From Kaistella haifensis DSM 19056 (GTDB lineage Bacteria; Bacteroidota; Bacteroidia; Flavobacteriales; Weeksellaceae), in NCBI RefSeq assembly GCF_000735695.2, contig NZ_JASZ02000023.1, positions 1 to 41,765 of the forward strand: a stretch of DNA of 41,765 nt. The letters are read 5' to 3'. The notes beneath the pieces are model-generated. The model saw nothing but the letters and a program-made list of their open reading frames with translations, was not told the origin of the DNA and did no database searches. Position 1 is the first letter of the stretch. Each line of letters opens with the position of its first letter. Made by a program: the position numbers and the translations under genes. Of the stretch, positions 41,257-41,765 are shown in pieces.

Positions 41257-41765
41257 ATGAATTTATTCAGTTTTTCAGCACATTTTGGGACAGAAGATGA
41301 TTGTATAAATCATTTTAAATCTGAGAGAGATAAAATAGGACTCACGTGCAAATGTGGAAGCACAGAACATTTTTGGATAAAGAGCAGATTAAGTTATGAA
41401 TGCAAAAAATGCAGAAGTCGAACTTCTTTGAAAAGCGGAACCATCATGAAAAATTCGAATTTGTCTTTTCTAATTTGGTACAAAACCATGTTTTTGATGA
41501 GTGTTACCAAGAAAGGATTTTCAGCCAAAGAAATCCAAAAACAATTGGGATTAAAGAGGTATGAACCAGTTTGGGCAATGGTTCATAAGATAAGAAAAGC
41601 CATGGGAAACCGAGATGCACAATACACTTTGGAAGGGATGATAGAATTTGACGAAGCCTATTTTACAGTAGAATCTAGCGAAATAGAGCAGAAAAAAGGA
41701 ATTCGTGGAAAAGGTTCAGTTGGGAAACAAAATGTAGCGATGATAGCAGAATCAACACCGTTAGA
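41257..41765 (+). CDS. IS1595-family transposase, partial (3' end outside window)
   Basis: About 169 codons are visible, corresponding to the zinc-ribbon N-terminus (CKCGS, YECKKCRS), the helix-turn-helix-like region (KEIQKQLGLKRYEPVW) and the first catalytic Asp (IEFDEAYF). The frame is open to the window edge. Comparing by eye, about 31 of 169 residues differ from the copy at 27-932, and many silent bases differ too. The two are related but not a recent duplication. Truncation is due to the window, not to a lesion seen in the sequence. Confidence 0.92.
   Translation, partial: MNLFSFSAHFGTEDDCINHFKSERDKIGLTCKCGSTEHFWIKSRLSYECKKCRSRTSLKSGTIMKNSNLSFLIWYKTMFLMSVTKKGFSAKEIQKQLGLKRYEPVWAMVHKIRKAMGNRDAQYTLEGMIEFDEAYFTVESSEIEQKKGIRGKGSVGKQNVAMIAESTPL

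Larger units (their letters stand above)
41199..41765 (+). mobile_element. Second IS1595-family element, cut by window end
   Basis: The left inverted repeat atgaatatccgtaatt (41199-41214) matches 16 bases of the right end of the first IS in inverted orientation. The transposase begins at 41257. The far end, and so the target duplication, is outside the window; aatattta (41191-41198) would be its left copy. The insertion lies 23 bases beyond a terminator and breaks no visible gene on this side. Confidence 0.85.

Noticed and set aside
9..41765. Composite transposon bounded by the two IS copies
   Set aside because: The copies are diverged, and the segment holds core genes (mfd, dnaB, rho, nadB, asd), so it is chromosomal backbone rather than cargo.

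Overview
The window is AT-rich chromosomal DNA from a member of the Flavobacteriia (Bacteroidota), most likely the Chryseobacterium/Weeksellaceae group. The evidence is the promoter type (TAnnTTTG elements), the exosortase XrtF pair, DUF5689, DUF6146, DUF6702 and DUF4293 proteins, two TonB-dependent outer-membrane receptors, and a Rho with a long Asn-rich insertion. The genus is inferred from protein character only. No tRNA, rRNA or CRISPR array was seen, and no gap between genes exceeds 300 bases.

Layout. (1) 1-2362: a complete IS1595-family element has inserted into a family-4 glycosyltransferase gene. The remnant is followed by a hexapeptide-repeat acetyltransferase, so this is probably the end of a surface-polysaccharide locus. 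(2) 2406-5908: an inorganic-carbon cassette of beta-carbonic anhydrase, a small secreted protein, a SulP anion transporter and a second beta-carbonic anhydrase. (3) 5914-9999 (minus): pth and mfd. (4) 10262-14199: two small lipoproteins, an outer-membrane barrel protein, a GH3-family enzyme, a RelE/ParE-type toxin-antitoxin pair and an SMR efflux protein. (5) 14285-21042: an MFS exporter, dnaB, rnhA, a nitroreductase, nadB and nadC. (6) 21276-26377: a TonB receptor, a four-helix membrane protein, asd and a CDF cation exporter. (7) 26374-27337 (minus): exosortase XrtF and its partner. (8) 27389-30902: an AmgK-like sugar kinase, a stand-alone RapZ C-terminal domain, a MurU-like nucleotidyltransferase, a LOG-family protein and a DUF6702 protein. 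(9) 31094-37988: a surface DUF5689 lipoprotein and TonB receptor pair, divergent from a secreted endonuclease/phosphatase, then a DUF6146 lipoprotein. (10) 38049-41122: superoxide dismutase, rho and a DUF4293 membrane protein. (11) 41199-41765: the start of a second, diverged IS1595 element pointing outward.

The most interesting points are these. The kinase/RapZ-C/MurU cassette may link amino-sugar sensing to peptidoglycan salvage. XrtF has no visible substrate. The TonB/DUF5689/nuclease locus may scavenge nucleic acid or phosphoesters. Seven genes have a TAnnTTTG box exactly four bases before the ATG, which predicts leaderless mRNAs. Rho carries a prion-like insertion. Most of the rest is ordinary core genome.
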